Positions 26,268-36,083 of a stretch of DNA of 61,038 nucleotides are shown here, in pieces. The notes beneath the pieces are model-generated. The model was given only the letters and a program-made list of their open reading frames with translations. It was not told the origin of the DNA and searched no databases. Numbering within the stretch: position 1 is the stretch's first letter; the number at the start of each line of letters is the position of its first letter. Origin of the DNA: Bythopirellula sp. (GTDB lineage Bacteria; Planctomycetota; Planctomycetia; Pirellulales; Lacipirellulaceae); assembly GCA_028285205.1 (NCBI GenBank), contig JANQQA010000037.1, positions 1 through 61,038 of the forward strand, written 5' to 3'. Position numbers and translations under genes: made by a program.

Positions 26268-27521
26268 TTACTGACCCGCTTTCTCTCCAATGACCAGTTC
26301 GTCGTCTTCTTCCAGGTCGCCTTCGACCACCTCGGTGTGCTTCCAGCTGACCAGGCCGATTTGGATCTTCACGGCTTTAAGGAATTCACCGTCCTGCACC
26401 CATACGTAGCGCTCCGCCCGTTTGCGTTTCCGCTCGGCCTGTTCTTCGTCTGTAAGATGGCGTTCCTCGACGTCTTCGTCTTCCTCTTCTTCGCCGTCGA
26501 GGATCTTGCGATCTTCTTCTCGCACTTGATTGCGCTTGGGTGGGTAGAACCGCAACGCTGAGTTCGGTACACGCAGTACGTCCTTGCGCTCGTCGACTTG
26601 AAAGGAGAGGTTGGCCGTCATGCCCGGCAAGAGCTTAAGATCGGGGTTCGGCGCAGCCACCACGACCGGATACGTTACAACGTTCTCCGTCGTGGTCGAG
26701 TTCTTGCGGATCTGCTCGATCTCGCCATAAAAGGTATCGTCCGGGTACGCGCTCACCGTGAACTCGACCGGCAAACCGTTTTGCTTGGCCTTGATGATCC
26801 GCCCCAAGTCGGCTTCATCCACGGTGGCGAACACATGCATCTTCTTTTCCATGTCTGGCGCCAGCTGAAACAACTCCGGCATTTGGAACTGAGCCGCAAG
26901 CGTCTGTCCTTCTTCGATCAGCCGATTTATGACCACGCCATCCACCGGCGAACGAATTTCGGTGTACCCGAGGTTCGCTTCGGATGTTTGCAGGGCCGCC
27001 TCCGCCTGCTTCACAGCCGCCTTCGCGACTTTTAGTTGTGCCTCAAACGACATCCGTTCAAAACAGAACCCGTCCATTTCTCGCGGCGAGATGAAGTCTT
27101 CGTTTTGCTCGCGCAGGGCCACGGCGCGCTGTTCATTGCGGACTGCTTGCTGATACAGAGCGTTCACTCGCTGCACGTCCGCACGGCGCGTCTCAAGCGA
27201 TGCCTCGTCGCGCGCGACCGCCGCCAAGAACAGCCGGGGATCCACTAGCGCGAGCATGTCGCCCTTTTTCACTTCTTGGTTGAAATCGGCGTACAGTTCG
27301 GTAATCGGGCCTGAGACAAACGAGCCGATCGAAACCTTGAGCACCGGTTTGACTTCGCCAGTGGCGCGTACGTCAAACAATACACGCCCCTTGGTTACCT
27401 GTGCGGTACGCCAATCCGGTTTGTTGGCGGCGCTGAATTTGCCCACGATCGGTCGACAAGCAGCGAACGCTAAGCCACAGACGATGGCCGCGCCGACCAG
27501 CCATTTCAGGAATCGTTTCAT
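26268..27521 (-). CDS. MacA-like periplasmic adaptor with acidic insertion
   Basis: The frame extends upstream to 27590. I choose the ATG at 27521 (MKRFLKWLVG) because a signal/anchor helix follows at once (417 residues). Lipoyl halves (GSFVSGPITELYADFNQEVKKGD and EIRSPVDGVVINRLIEEGQ) flank an alpha hairpin, followed by the barrel (PGMTANLSFQVDE). Near the C-terminus, a highly charged stretch with EEEEDEDVEE and many Lys/Arg interrupts the final membrane-proximal domain; this is unusual for MacA. It couples the MacB-like permease to an outer-membrane factor, presumably elsewhere. First gene of a two-gene minus-strand operon. Confidence 0.92.
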   Translation of the reverse strand: MKRFLKWLVGAAIVCGLAFAACRPIVGKFSAANKPDWRTAQVTKGRVLFDVRATGEVKPVLKVSIGSFVSGPITELYADFNQEVKKGDMLALVDPRLFLAAVARDEASLETRRADVQRVNALYQQAVRNEQRAVALREQNEDFISPREMDGFCFERMSFEAQLKVAKAAVKQAEAALQTSEANLGYTEIRSPVDGVVINRLIEEGQTLAAQFQMPELFQLAPDMEKKMHVFATVDEADLGRIIKAKQNGLPVEFTVSAYPDDTFYGEIEQIRKNSTTTENVVTYPVVVAAPNPDLKLLPGMTANLSFQVDERKDVLRVPNSALRFYPPKRNQVREEDRKILDGEEEEDEDVEERHLTDEEQAERKRKRAERYVWVQDGEFLKAVKIQIGLVSWKHTEVVEGDLEEDDELVIGEKAGQ

Positions 27522-27710
27522 CGCGAGGGAAGGACAAATACAGGCGGGGATGCAACGGAGATCCTCCATTCTACCAAAGCAAAGTCGCATGTGCGGGATT
27601 TTTCCTGCACAGAATCCCTGTCAAGAGCTGTCGCCAGCCAATTTACTTCGAAGTGAGAACCCGCCGACGGAGCCACTTTGGCTCGTGTTTGCGTTTCATC
27701 TGTAACGAAT

Positions 27711-27740
27711 CCTCGTCGCTCACGCTTCGTGTTATGTGAC
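27711..27740. repeat. Planctomycete-type 'TRSVSD' intergenic repeat
   Basis: CTCGTCGCTCACGCTTCGTG followed by TTATGTGAC. Read on the minus strand it gives TRSVSDE. I recall this element recurring between genes in planctomycete genomes, where it yields spurious small ORFs. Confidence 0.5.
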
Positions 27741-27760
27741 CAAATCGGAGGAGCCCAACC

Positions 27761-27883
27761 ATGCCCGACGGAAAAAGAAGACGACGGCACTCGACCAACC
27801 CCGCCAAGCGGACCTGGTACGCCCTGCATCGGGCAGCTCGATTTGCCCGCCGTTTTGGCTGGCCGGTTCCCACGTCAACCTAG
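27761..27883 (+). CDS. Possible 40-residue basic protein
   Basis: An ATG at 27761 is preceded by GGAGGA (27747-27752) at ideal spacing and opens a 40-codon frame ending at 27883. The product starts MPDGKRRRRHSTNPAKRTWY and continues with more Arg and aromatic residues (LHRAARFARRFGWP). It is strongly basic with no membrane segment, like a nucleic-acid-binding or ribosome-associated miniprotein. It sits alone 33 nt before the GNAT gene and could be its leader. It is too short to name; support is the ribosome site and composition only. Confidence 0.5.
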   Translation: MPDGKRRRRHSTNPAKRTWYALHRAARFARRFGWPVPTST

Positions 27884-27916
27884 CACACTAACCCCAGCCA
27901 GAGACGGATCAGAGTC

Positions 27917-29185
27917 ATGACAACCCACACGCCCACGATGCCGCAGATTGCTCTTTCATCGCTGCGAGCAAATGTCAGCAGCTCCATACTGACTTCGGCC
28001 AAGACCACCAGCGTCTCACCCGTTCGCACGCGCCAAGACCTGAACGAATTCGTCCAGCTACCCAAGCGACTTTACGCCGGCAACAGGCACTGGGTTGCGC
28101 CACTCGATATGCAGGTCCGACAGTTCTTGAATCGCAGTCATCCGTTCTATCGACACGGAGAAGCGGAAGCTTTTCTCGCCCGACGCGACGGGCGAGTCGT
28201 TGGGCGAATTCTCGTGAGCGACGACTCGCGCTACAACAAGGCTCACGGCAGTAATGTCGGCTGCTTCGGCATGATCGAAACCAACAACGACGTCCGCACC
28301 GTCGGCAAGCTGATCGACAGTGCTTCCCGGTGGTTGCAGGAACGTGGACGGAGCGAACTGTTGGGGCCGATCGATTACTCGACAAACTACCCCACCGGAC
28401 TGCTCGTCGACGGCTTCGACACACCTCCGTCGGTGATGATGAACCATCAACCCGAGTACTATCAATACCTGCTGGAGGCCTGCGGCTTGCGAAAAGCGAA
28501 GGACCTGTACGCGTGGTGGTTCGACAGTGAAAACCGCATGGACGAGGGCTGGCAGCAACGCGTTGCCCGGCTCACCAGTCGCTACAACGTGCAGGTGCGG
28601 TCGATCTCGTTCAAAAACTTTAAGACGGAGATTGCCCGCTGCAAAGCAATTTACAACGAGTCATTTGAAAGCAATTGGGGCTTCGTCAAAATGACCGACG
28701 ATGAGTTCGATCATCTCGCGCGAGAGATCCGTCAGCTGGCTTCGCCCGATTTGATTCAAATTGCGGAAGTCGAAGGCCAGCCAGTTGGGTTGTCACTGTC
28801 GTTGCCAAACTTGAACGAAGCGGTCCAGCCGCTGGGCGGCCGACTCACGACGGCGGGCATTCCGATTGGGCTCGTGCGGTTGCTGTATCGCATGCGTCAG
28901 GTGAAGACTGGCCGACTAGCAGTACTCGGCGTCCTGCCCGGCTACCGTCGCCGTGGGGTAGCGGAAGCACTGATCCAACAAACCTTCAAAAACGGTTTCG
29001 GCAAGCTAGGCTACTCCGGTGCCGAACTCGGTTGGACACTCGAGGACAACGTGCTGGTCAACCGCATGATCGAACGCGTCGGCGGGCGAAAGTACAAAAC
29101 CTACCGCATCTATCGCAAGCAGCTAGAACCTTCGCGCGGCGGTGACAACAACTTCAATTCCGAACTGTTTTGCCACGGCGTTTGA
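27917..29185 (+). CDS. GNAT-fold protein, YghO-like
   Basis: 422 residues. The N-terminal half holds LPKRLYAGNRHWVAPLD, NRSHPFYRHGEAEAFLARRDG.VVGRI, GPIDYSTNYPTGLLVDGFD and PPSVMMNHQPEYYQ, which is the signature of a two-domain acetyltransferase-like family (E. coli YghO). The C-terminal half carries the acetyl-CoA motif VLPGYRRRGVAEALI near residue 338. The protein probably uses acyl-CoA, but the substrate is unknown. It stands alone on the plus strand between the short basic ORF and a convergent esterase. No signal peptide, so cytoplasmic. Confidence 0.88.
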   Translation: MTTHTPTMPQIALSSLRANVSSSILTSAKTTSVSPVRTRQDLNEFVQLPKRLYAGNRHWVAPLDMQVRQFLNRSHPFYRHGEAEAFLARRDGRVVGRILVSDDSRYNKAHGSNVGCFGMIETNNDVRTVGKLIDSASRWLQERGRSELLGPIDYSTNYPTGLLVDGFDTPPSVMMNHQPEYYQYLLEACGLRKAKDLYAWWFDSENRMDEGWQQRVARLTSRYNVQVRSISFKNFKTEIARCKAIYNESFESNWGFVKMTDDEFDHLAREIRQLASPDLIQIAEVEGQPVGLSLSLPNLNEAVQPLGGRLTTAGIPIGLVRLLYRMRQVKTGRLAVLGVLPGYRRRGVAEALIQQTFKNGFGKLGYSGAELGWTLEDNVLVNRMIERVGGRKYKTYRIYRKQLEPSRGGDNNFNSELFCHGV

Positions 29186-29426
29186 TGGGCGATTTGGAGT
29201 TCGGGTAACGCAAGCGTTCTAACTGAATGCGTCCGTTTAGCTAATGCGATTCCGCTCCAGTTGCTTCCTTCTGCATCACAACTGGCGCGATCCAGCACGG
29301 CAAGCGAAATCGCTCGAGATCCCGCTGTTCGGATTAGCGAGGATGATGCTCTCGTAGCTTGCACGCGCAAGATCCCGCCGACAAGGGACTTCACGCGATC
29401 TCGGTGTCAGCGTGCGCGCCGCCGAT

Positions 29427-30596
29427 TCAGAATCCCATGGCTTTGCGCAATACGGGCTCAAATACGTTCGCTTGCCGGAAGAATCCTAAATCACTGGCGT
29501 GAGAACCATCCGTTGCACCATCGCCATCGATTCCGTACAAGCTGTCGCCGGGGATGTAGTAAAGATTGCCAATCGATTCGGATTGCAGAACATTGAACGC
29601 GTTTTGCAGCGCGGCATGGTTGGCCGTATGGTGAGCATCTCGGGCCGGGCGAATCCAACTGTTGGTGTTCCGGCGATCCTCCACTAGCACAATGGGCGTG
29701 TCGGGTTTCTGCGCCCGAATCTGCTTGACCAGTGGTACGCAGCGCTGCTCAACCATCTCGGCGTTCATATTGGGAAGGCAGTCGATCACATACACGGAAG
29801 CGTCGATTTGGGTCAGATAGTCGCCGACTTCCGTGTGCATTCTTCCGTTACCGGAGAAGCCAAGATTCACGACAGGCATGTCGAAGCGGCGTCCCAAAAT
29901 CGCCGTGTGCACCATCCCGGGACGACTTGCACAGGCTCCGTGGGTAATGCTAGTGCCGTAGAAGACGATGGGCTTTGGACGAGGTTCTAGCGATTCAAAT
30001 TTGCTTGTCGGCGGCACACCAATACTGAGGAATTCAGTCCCATTGTACAAAGGTAGGTAGGCGGCATATTCGCGCAAGCCTGGAGCAAGGCCACCAACGA
30101 GCTGAGTCTTGACCTCCTGTGACGAGGGCCTGGTCACTTGAACCCACCGCCATTTGCCCTCGTCGTCTCGCGCGTACAAGTCGACGCCGCTGACCCCCGT
30201 AGCGGGCATGTGAGACATCGCAAGATTTGCATGCAGCAATTTGTAGTGAACATGAATGGCTGTGGCATTCGTCTTAAAACGGACCAGCATTCCGGCAGAA
30301 TGCCGGCTTAGGTTCCAGACAGCTTCCGTCACCGTTCCCTCCGCAGTACTCGGAAGACGATCAAACCACCGCTTACGATGCGCGTCAGGCAGAATTCGCC
30401 CCTCGACACCCCAGCCGGTAACATCGTGCCACGACAGTCCATCGTCTGCCTTCGCTCGTTCGGCCATTTCCGGATCGAGATTTTCGATTCGCGATGCTGA
30501 TTCCGTTTTGATCGGCGCGGTTGGTTCCTTTGCCTCAATCGGGGCGAGAAATGTGCAGACGCTCAAGAGAAGACTGAGCAGCGTTGATGGCTTCAT
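29427..30596 (-). CDS. Secreted SGNH/GDSL-family hydrolase
   Basis: 389 residues with a signal peptide (about 1-22). After an N-terminal beta-sandwich-like region come the blocks of an SGNH esterase: GTSITHG (214-220, Ser216 nucleophile), GFSGNG, IDCLPNMN, and near the end DGSHASDLG, giving the Asp/His pair. Known relatives deacylate sugars or act on lipids. Export and the sulfatase/esterase-rich setting point to carbohydrate deacylation. It is convergent with the GNAT gene and not obviously in an operon. Confidence 0.88.
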   Translation of the reverse strand: MKPSTLLSLLLSVCTFLAPIEAKEPTAPIKTESASRIENLDPEMAERAKADDGLSWHDVTGWGVEGRILPDAHRKRWFDRLPSTAEGTVTEAVWNLSRHSAGMLVRFKTNATAIHVHYKLLHANLAMSHMPATGVSGVDLYARDDEGKWRWVQVTRPSSQEVKTQLVGGLAPGLREYAAYLPLYNGTEFLSIGVPPTSKFESLEPRPKPIVFYGTSITHGACASRPGMVHTAILGRRFDMPVVNLGFSGNGRMHTEVGDYLTQIDASVYVIDCLPNMNAEMVEQRCVPLVKQIRAQKPDTPIVLVEDRRNTNSWIRPARDAHHTANHAALQNAFNVLQSESIGNLYYIPGDSLYGIDGDGATDGSHASDLGFFRQANVFEPVLRKAMGF

Positions 30597-30802
30597 GGTT
30601 GACTCGTTGTAGATTCGAAGGCAGTTGGAGGAGATAATCGGAGAATTGACAACAGACAGTTTGACCGCAACTGGTCGAGAGCGAAAGCCGCGACCGCTAA
30701 TCTATCGTCACCCGCGGTAGATTTGATGCTACATTCGATGAATTCGACAATAGCTCAGCCCCCCAACATCGATTGATTTAGAGGCAAAATACTTGAGGAA
30801 CA

Positions 30803-30833
30803 GTGAACCCTCGTCGCGACCGAGAAGGGTCAC
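30803..30833 (-). terminator. Hairpin downstream of the kinase/WD40 gene
   Basis: GTG-ACCCT arms around a GC-rich loop with one bulged base, about 58 nt after the kinase stop on the minus strand. It has only a weak T-rich run (TGTTCCTC). Possible end of the sigma/PQQ/kinase operon. Confidence 0.3.
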
Positions 30834-30890
30834 GAATCTGTCACGGGACGCTCGATGTCGGCGTGCTCGGGGCGACCCTTGAGCTAGCCC

Positions 30891-33800
30891 CTACGGCACC
30901 AATCGGACGGTTGTTGGATACGCCTCTTGATCCGTGTACCAGACGTACCGATTGTCACGAGACACACCAAAGCTTGTGAGATAGCCGACCCCAAGATCGT
31001 ACTCCGCGAGCATTCGCTCGACTTGGAAGTCGCGCACTTTCAGTCGCGAGTCGGAACGCGACGTCGCGAGCAGTCGCGCGTCGGATGTGACTGCCAGACC
31101 GCTGATCGCATCACCGAAGGCACGCCACTTGTCCACGGGAGATCCATCGTCGACCCGCCAGCTTGTCACCCAACCATCCTGATGGCCAAGCGAGATGACT
31201 TCGTCGGTATGGTTGAACTCCAGGTGCGAGGATGACGCGCGATTGGTAGGCGTAATCAGGGTGGTTGTCGCGCCGGTCGCAAGATCCCAAATTCGGGTTG
31301 TACGATTCACACATCCTGAAGCCAGCTGTTTCCCATCGGCCGTAATCGCAAAACTTATTACCCAGTTTTCATGCCCTTCCAACAAGCGATCACACTTTCC
31401 TGTAGTCGTATTCCAGATCCCAATCGTTCCCTCTCGGCGGTTGTATTCACTCGCAGGAGGCGCAGCAGCAAGCCACTCACCGTTGGGAGCGACAATTAAG
31501 CCGCGGACGCCGCCGGCGATCGGTACTGAGAACCGTTGGTTCCACTCGGGCAACTCCCAACAACAGAGCTTTCCGCCTTCACCGACCGTAGCAAGCAGAC
31601 GCTCACCTTGGTCGACGGAACAGGACCAGACGCTACCATCATGGACTTTCGTGCTCGACCGAAGTTGACTTGTGGCTAAATCGTAAGTGAACATCCGGCC
31701 TTGACCGTCGCCGTAAACGCTCAAGGAGCTTTTGGGTAGTATGACACCCGCGGTGACTGGCGATCGGCTGGTCGCTTGCAGCTTCTTCGTTACCGAGTCG
31801 CCGGTGATCTGAATTATCCGGCCATCGCCCAATGCAATCAGATAGCAGTCGTGCTTCTTAATCCAATCGATACTGCGTATGGCTGTGCCGAAGTCTGCAA
31901 TCTCTTCAGCATCTGAATCACCGTCCTTTGCGAACAGGCGTCCGTCACCGGCACCGGCAAGAATTATGTCTGTGTCGGCAATCTCCAAAGCCGACGCGAC
32001 AGCCTGCATCTCGATGACTTGTTCGGGCCCCGCGTCCAGATCGCCCGAATTGAGAGCTGCAACTCCGTTCTGAACGAGCACCACGAATTGATCTGGACCG
32101 AAGCTGCGAACGTCTTGGAGGCTAGAAGTTGTCACGTTCCAGGTTGCTACTTCGCCGGACTCGATCTGAAACGCATAAACATTGCCATCCAAACCAGCAC
32201 CAATCACTTTCCCGTCATCGTGTGCTAGACGCAACTTAGCAAGACGAGTTGGTAGTTGTCGCTTTCCTTGCGGATCGAGTGTGTCGGAATCGAATTGTTC
32301 TACCCACGCGCTACCAGAACATACCACGATGCTCCGCCCGTCGTCGGAGATCGCGATGTCGTAGATGCCACCGAGTCCGAGGTACTTCGACTTTGCAATC
32401 TTCCAGCTCTTTGTATTGACGACGTTTAGTTCGCCTTTTGTCGTGCCCAAAAAGAGCTTTGTCGCGTCGTCGGAGAAACAGGCCACATTCACTTGCTGCG
32501 CCTCTACAACAACGGTGATTAGATCGCCACCGCCCAAGTGTCGAATCTCTACGCTACCGTCGTCACATACGCAGGCAACGACATCCAGAGTTTCGCTGAC
32601 AGCGCTCGAGGCGACCGGCGATCGATCATCTTGACGAATCGTTATTTGGTCATCTGCGCGAATTTGGCTGAGTGCGAACTGCCACTCCCATCCACGCAGA
32701 TCACCTGGACACGCCTCAAGAAAGCTTCGACCGCGTTCGTAGTTGCCACGCTTAGCCGCCCACCAAGCCGATTCCAGCAATTCCGAGTACATGTTTGCGG
32801 CTATCTTTTGATTGCTGACCTCCGCCTCCTCACGCGCAGCAAGTGCCGCGTCACGTTGCACTTCGGCCTCCTGCAAAGCCTCGCTAGCCCGTTTCAGCCC
32901 GGTTCCCAGGCCTACTAATCCGACGATCAGGCTGGCCAAAACGAGCCCTCCGGAGATAGCCGCAACGCGATGGCGTTTCAAGTGCTTTCCAACCTTGTAT
33001 GACCACGATGGCGGCCTCGCTTCAATTGGCTCGCCCTTCAGAAACCTTTCGACGTCTCTTCCCAGATCGAGTGCGGAATCGTAGCGACGGCGACGGTCCT
33101 TGGCCAGCGCCTTCATCGTGATCCAGTCGAGGTCGCCTCGCGACATTTGAAACGGCCGGTTTTCTGTTGGGTCGCGTTTCACCTGCGATAGCTGTGTCTG
33201 ACGCATGGTCAACCGCGAACTGGGGGTCGCGGCCTCAGTTTCCCGGATCACGCGTGGAATATCAAACAGACCACCTCGAAGCAACTCGTCTCGACTAATG
33301 GGTGTTTCGCCGGTCAGCAATTGGTAGAGAAGCACTCCCAAAGAATACACGTCGGTTCGGGTATCGATGTCTACCGCAGACATCTCGGCCTGCTCGGGGC
33401 TCATGTACTCGAGCGTCCCGATCATCTGACCATACTCGGTGAAAAGCGTGTGCTCAGTGAGGCGCGTGTCGAGTGCCTTCGCAATCCCAAAGTCAATCAC
33501 TTTGGCAATTGGTTCGCCTTCGGCCATCGCCACCAGTACATTGCTTGGTTTGAGATCGCGGTGGATGACGCCCTTTTGATGAGCGTGATTCACCGCTCGA
33601 CATACTTGCAGAAACAGTGCCAACCTCTCCTCGAGAGAGAGCTGATTGCGTTCGCAAAACTCGCTGATGGGCGTGCCTTTGACCAGCTCCATCGCAAAGT
33701 AAGGGGCTCCGTCTTCGCTCGTGCCTGCGTCGAATACACGCGCGATCGAAGGATGGTCCATCATTGCCAACGCTTGCCGCTCAGCATGGAACCGCGCCAG

Positions 33801-34163
33801 GATCTGTTTTGAATCCATGCCCAGTTTAATGACCTTCACCGCGACACGACGAGCGATCGGCTCCTTTTGTTCCGCCATGTAGACCGCCCCATGCCCACCT
33901 TCCCCGATCTGCTGAAGCAGGCGATAAGGACCAACGGTGCGAGGCAACTCGTCCGTCGATGTCGGTGTGAATAACGTCGTATTGGCCAACTCTGGATCTG
34001 CTTCCAGAAAATCACCGCAGTCGGACAGGCTTTGCAGCAGCTGAGTCACCTCCTCCCGCGTAGCTTCCTCCTCTTCTGAAAGGATTTTCTCCTGCTGTTC
34101 GGGCGTCAGTTCGCGCACCCGTTCAAAGAGCTGGTGCACGCGATGGTATTCGTCAGGATTCAT
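30891..34163 (-). CDS. Membrane Ser/Thr protein kinase with WD40 C-terminus
   Basis: 1090 residues. A short helical N-terminus, then a PknB-type kinase domain (about 80-375): GEGGHGAVY, Lys110 in VAVKVI, HRDLKPSN (Asp203), DFG (Asp224), and SPEQ in the activation segment. A membrane helix (about 395-418, ISGGLVLASLIVGLVGLG) is followed by a coiled coil and a C-terminal propeller region with degenerate WD40 repeats (IGIWNTTTG, TRIWDLATG and others), placing the propeller outside the inner membrane. It is the third gene of an ECF sigma, PQQ-propeller, kinase run. ECF/kinase linkage is well known in planctomycetes. It presumably signals to, or is controlled with, the sigma factor; this is inference. 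Confidence 0.92.
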   Translation of the reverse strand: MNPDEYHRVHQLFERVRELTPEQQEKILSEEEEATREEVTQLLQSLSDCGDFLEADPELANTTLFTPTSTDELPRTVGPYRLLQQIGEGGHGAVYMAEQKEPIARRVAVKVIKLGMDSKQILARFHAERQALAMMDHPSIARVFDAGTSEDGAPYFAMELVKGTPISEFCERNQLSLEERLALFLQVCRAVNHAHQKGVIHRDLKPSNVLVAMAEGEPIAKVIDFGIAKALDTRLTEHTLFTEYGQMIGTLEYMSPEQAEMSAVDIDTRTDVYSLGVLLYQLLTGETPISRDELLRGGLFDIPRVIRETEAATPSSRLTMRQTQLSQVKRDPTENRPFQMSRGDLDWITMKALAKDRRRRYDSALDLGRDVERFLKGEPIEARPPSWSYKVGKHLKRHRVAAISGGLVLASLIVGLVGLGTGLKRASEALQEAEVQRDAALAAREEAEVSNQKIAANMYSELLESAWWAAKRGNYERGRSFLEACPGDLRGWEWQFALSQIRADDQITIRQDDRSPVASSAVSETLDVVACVCDDGSVEIRHLGGGDLITVVVEAQQVNVACFSDDATKLFLGTTKGELNVVNTKSWKIAKSKYLGLGGIYDIAISDDGRSIVVCSGSAWVEQFDSDTLDPQGKRQLPTRLAKLRLAHDDGKVIGAGLDGNVYAFQIESGEVATWNVTTSSLQDVRSFGPDQFVVLVQNGVAALNSGDLDAGPEQVIEMQAVASALEIADTDIILAGAGDGRLFAKDGDSDAEEIADFGTAIRSIDWIKKHDCYLIALGDGRIIQITGDSVTKKLQATSRSPVTAGVILPKSSLSVYGDGQGRMFTYDLATSQLRSSTKVHDGSVWSCSVDQGERLLATVGEGGKLCCWELPEWNQRFSVPIAGGVRGLIVAPNGEWLAAAPPASEYNRREGTIGIWNTTTGKCDRLLEGHENWVISFAITADGKQLASGCVNRTTRIWDLATGATTTLITPTNRASSSHLEFNHTDEVISLGHQDGWVTSWRVDDGSPVDKWRAFGDAISGLAVTSDARLLATSRSDSRLKVRDFQVERMLAEYDLGVGYLTSFGVSRDNRYVWYTDQEAYPTTVRLVP

Positions 34164-34178
34164 TTTGAAGATCGCGTG

Positions 34179-36071
34179 CTAGTGCTTCTCACTCGGCGTA
34201 ATCTCGAGGATTTTCCCTGCATCACTTTTCTTGACCGTAAACAGGAGTTTGCCCTGAACTCCATTGTGGCTGGTAAACAGGCGAGTTCCCACCGGCCACT
34301 TCTCAATGCGAAGCTTTCCTTGGGGAAAAGGTATGCCATAACCAAAAGGATGCCTGGCCGGGCCCTTCACCTGGGTATGCAGGGCGGTATGACCAGTGTT
34401 GCGAACGGCGAGCTGTACGTAGAGCAAACCATTTTCACCGAGATGTGTCTCTGCTTTGGGTCGAGGCGACTTTTCCATGAACAGCTGGAGCAGTATGTCA
34501 TTCTTAGCGCGCGCGTCGGGGAAGTCTTTCAACGTGTGCTCCTTGATTTGCTCTGCGAAACCAACGAGTCCTTCTGCCAAAGCAAGTTCTGCAATTTTCA
34601 CTCGATTCTCATGCGATAGCACGCCGGACCCGCCTGCACGCAACTTCTCATAGGATTTCCACGCTGCATCAACGCCTCCGTCCTCGTAGGTGGTCGTGAT
34701 CTGTGCGACTGGGTCAACGGCTTCCGCTGGCGACGAGTTCCTATCGGTGCGGCGAAACGCAAGGCTTCGCTCTCGCATCTCACGTCGCGGCAACTCCTCT
34801 CCCGCTGCCGAATCGTGCCAGTGAACACAGGCGATTTCAGAACCACCACGGCAATACAGATCGCGATCTACTAGTGTCGGTGGCGTCCAGCAACGTTGCT
34901 TGAGCACCTGGTATTTCGAGAGCGCCTCCAAGCCCTGCGCGTCCCGCCGCAAGACGGTGAGCTGTCCTTCTCCATCCAGTATCACGACCCGCTTGCCACT
35001 GACAACGAGATTCGAGTTCTCATAGCCACGCCAACGACCAACTCGGTCGCCGCTAGACGCATCGAGTGCAACCAATAGCTTATCGTTGCAACCGATCACT
35101 ATGTCATCCTGCATGTACCAGTTGCAGTAAAAGAACTGGGTGTTGCATCGCCAACTCTCGTCAACGGCCCATTCGCCGTTCACGTGGTTGATGCTCAGCC
35201 GCACTGTCCCTCCCACGCCTTGCCCCGATGCTACTAGCTGCCCATCTCCCATCACAAGCGGAGTCGGCACGTTGGTCAGTCCTTGATATGGCAGTTGGTA
35301 AGTCCACAGAATCTCACCCTTGTCGGCGCTGACTCCAAGAATTCTGTCTCGTGTGACGAATACAACGTGATTGCCTCCTGCCATTTCCAATACCGTCGGC
35401 GTAGCATAGCTTGCCTCGCCACACGGCACGTTCCACTGCACTTCGCCCGATTCGCCGTCCAGACATACGAGCCCACCCTGTTTGCCACCCGTCAGAAGAT
35501 AGACCTTGCCTTTGTGTACCATCGGGCTTGATGAGAAACCGAAGTGTACCGGTACCGCGTCATAGTTTTCGATCATGTTTCGCTTCCACTTGACTGCACC
35601 CGACTCTCGATCCCAGCAATGGACGATTCCAGTGAAACCAACTGTAATGAGGTTGTCGCCAAGAATAGCGGGGGTGGCCTGAGGGCATCTCGCACGGCCG
35701 CCAAAAGCTTCCTGTTCTTCGATCCATCCGCAAGCGTACTCACGTCGCCAGACGATCTCGCCGGTCACTCGATCGATTGCCGCGACCAGTTCTTGCTGTT
35801 CGGACTTGTTGTCGTTGCTTGGTGCCAGATACATCGCGTACAGCACCGATTCATCCGCTACGAGACTCGACAGACCCTCACCCAGGCTGACCTTCCAACG
35901 CAGTCGAGGTTCGCTATCGAACGATTGAGGTGCCGACGACCGGGTCACTTGGAAGTTCCTGTTCGGACCACCGAATTGCGGCCAGGTTGTAGCGAACAGT
36001 TCGCTTGCAGAACTGCTTGCAAACCATGCGATAACCAGAATTAGCGTTCCAATCTTCGGTGTTCTCGTCAT
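34179..36071 (-). CDS. Exported PQQ-type beta-propeller protein
   Basis: 630 residues starting at the ATG at 36071, which has AAGGAT at 36078-36083 and follows the sigma-factor stop. A longer frame would overlap the sigma gene. A signal peptide (LILVIAWFASSSASELFA) leads to repeats of the outer-membrane BamB/PQQ kind: GESGEVQWNVP, DKGEILWTYQLP, TGEIVWRREYA, GSGVLSH..., predicted to fold as a propeller. A weaker C-terminal domain (about 500-630) lacks a recognised motif. No PQQ-dependent dehydrogenase residues are evident, so a binding or sensing role is more likely than catalysis. Located between sigma factor and kinase. Confidence 0.88.
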   Translation of the reverse strand: MTRTPKIGTLILVIAWFASSSASELFATTWPQFGGPNRNFQVTRSSAPQSFDSEPRLRWKVSLGEGLSSLVADESVLYAMYLAPSNDNKSEQQELVAAIDRVTGEIVWRREYACGWIEEQEAFGGRARCPQATPAILGDNLITVGFTGIVHCWDRESGAVKWKRNMIENYDAVPVHFGFSSSPMVHKGKVYLLTGGKQGGLVCLDGESGEVQWNVPCGEASYATPTVLEMAGGNHVVFVTRDRILGVSADKGEILWTYQLPYQGLTNVPTPLVMGDGQLVASGQGVGGTVRLSINHVNGEWAVDESWRCNTQFFYCNWYMQDDIVIGCNDKLLVALDASSGDRVGRWRGYENSNLVVSGKRVVILDGEGQLTVLRRDAQGLEALSKYQVLKQRCWTPPTLVDRDLYCRGGSEIACVHWHDSAAGEELPRREMRERSLAFRRTDRNSSPAEAVDPVAQITTTYEDGGVDAAWKSYEKLRAGGSGVLSHENRVKIAELALAEGLVGFAEQIKEHTLKDFPDARAKNDILLQLFMEKSPRPKAETHLGENGLLYVQLAVRNTGHTALHTQVKGPARHPFGYGIPFPQGKLRIEKWPVGTRLFTSHNGVQGKLLFTVKKSDAGKILEITPSEKH

Positions 36072-36077
36072 AGCAAC

Positions 36078-36083
36078 ATCCTT
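36078..36083 (-). promoter_or_regulatory. Ribosome binding site overlapping the sigma-factor stop
   Basis: AAGGAT on the minus strand, six nucleotides before the ATG at 36071 and overlapping the sigma gene's TAA. It argues for translational coupling of the two genes and decides the start. Confidence 0.6.

Noticed and set aside
27643..27873. Minus-strand 76-codon frame with ITRSVSDE
   Set aside because: It covers the intergenic repeat and the opposite-strand 40-codon ORF. Such frames are repeat artefacts.
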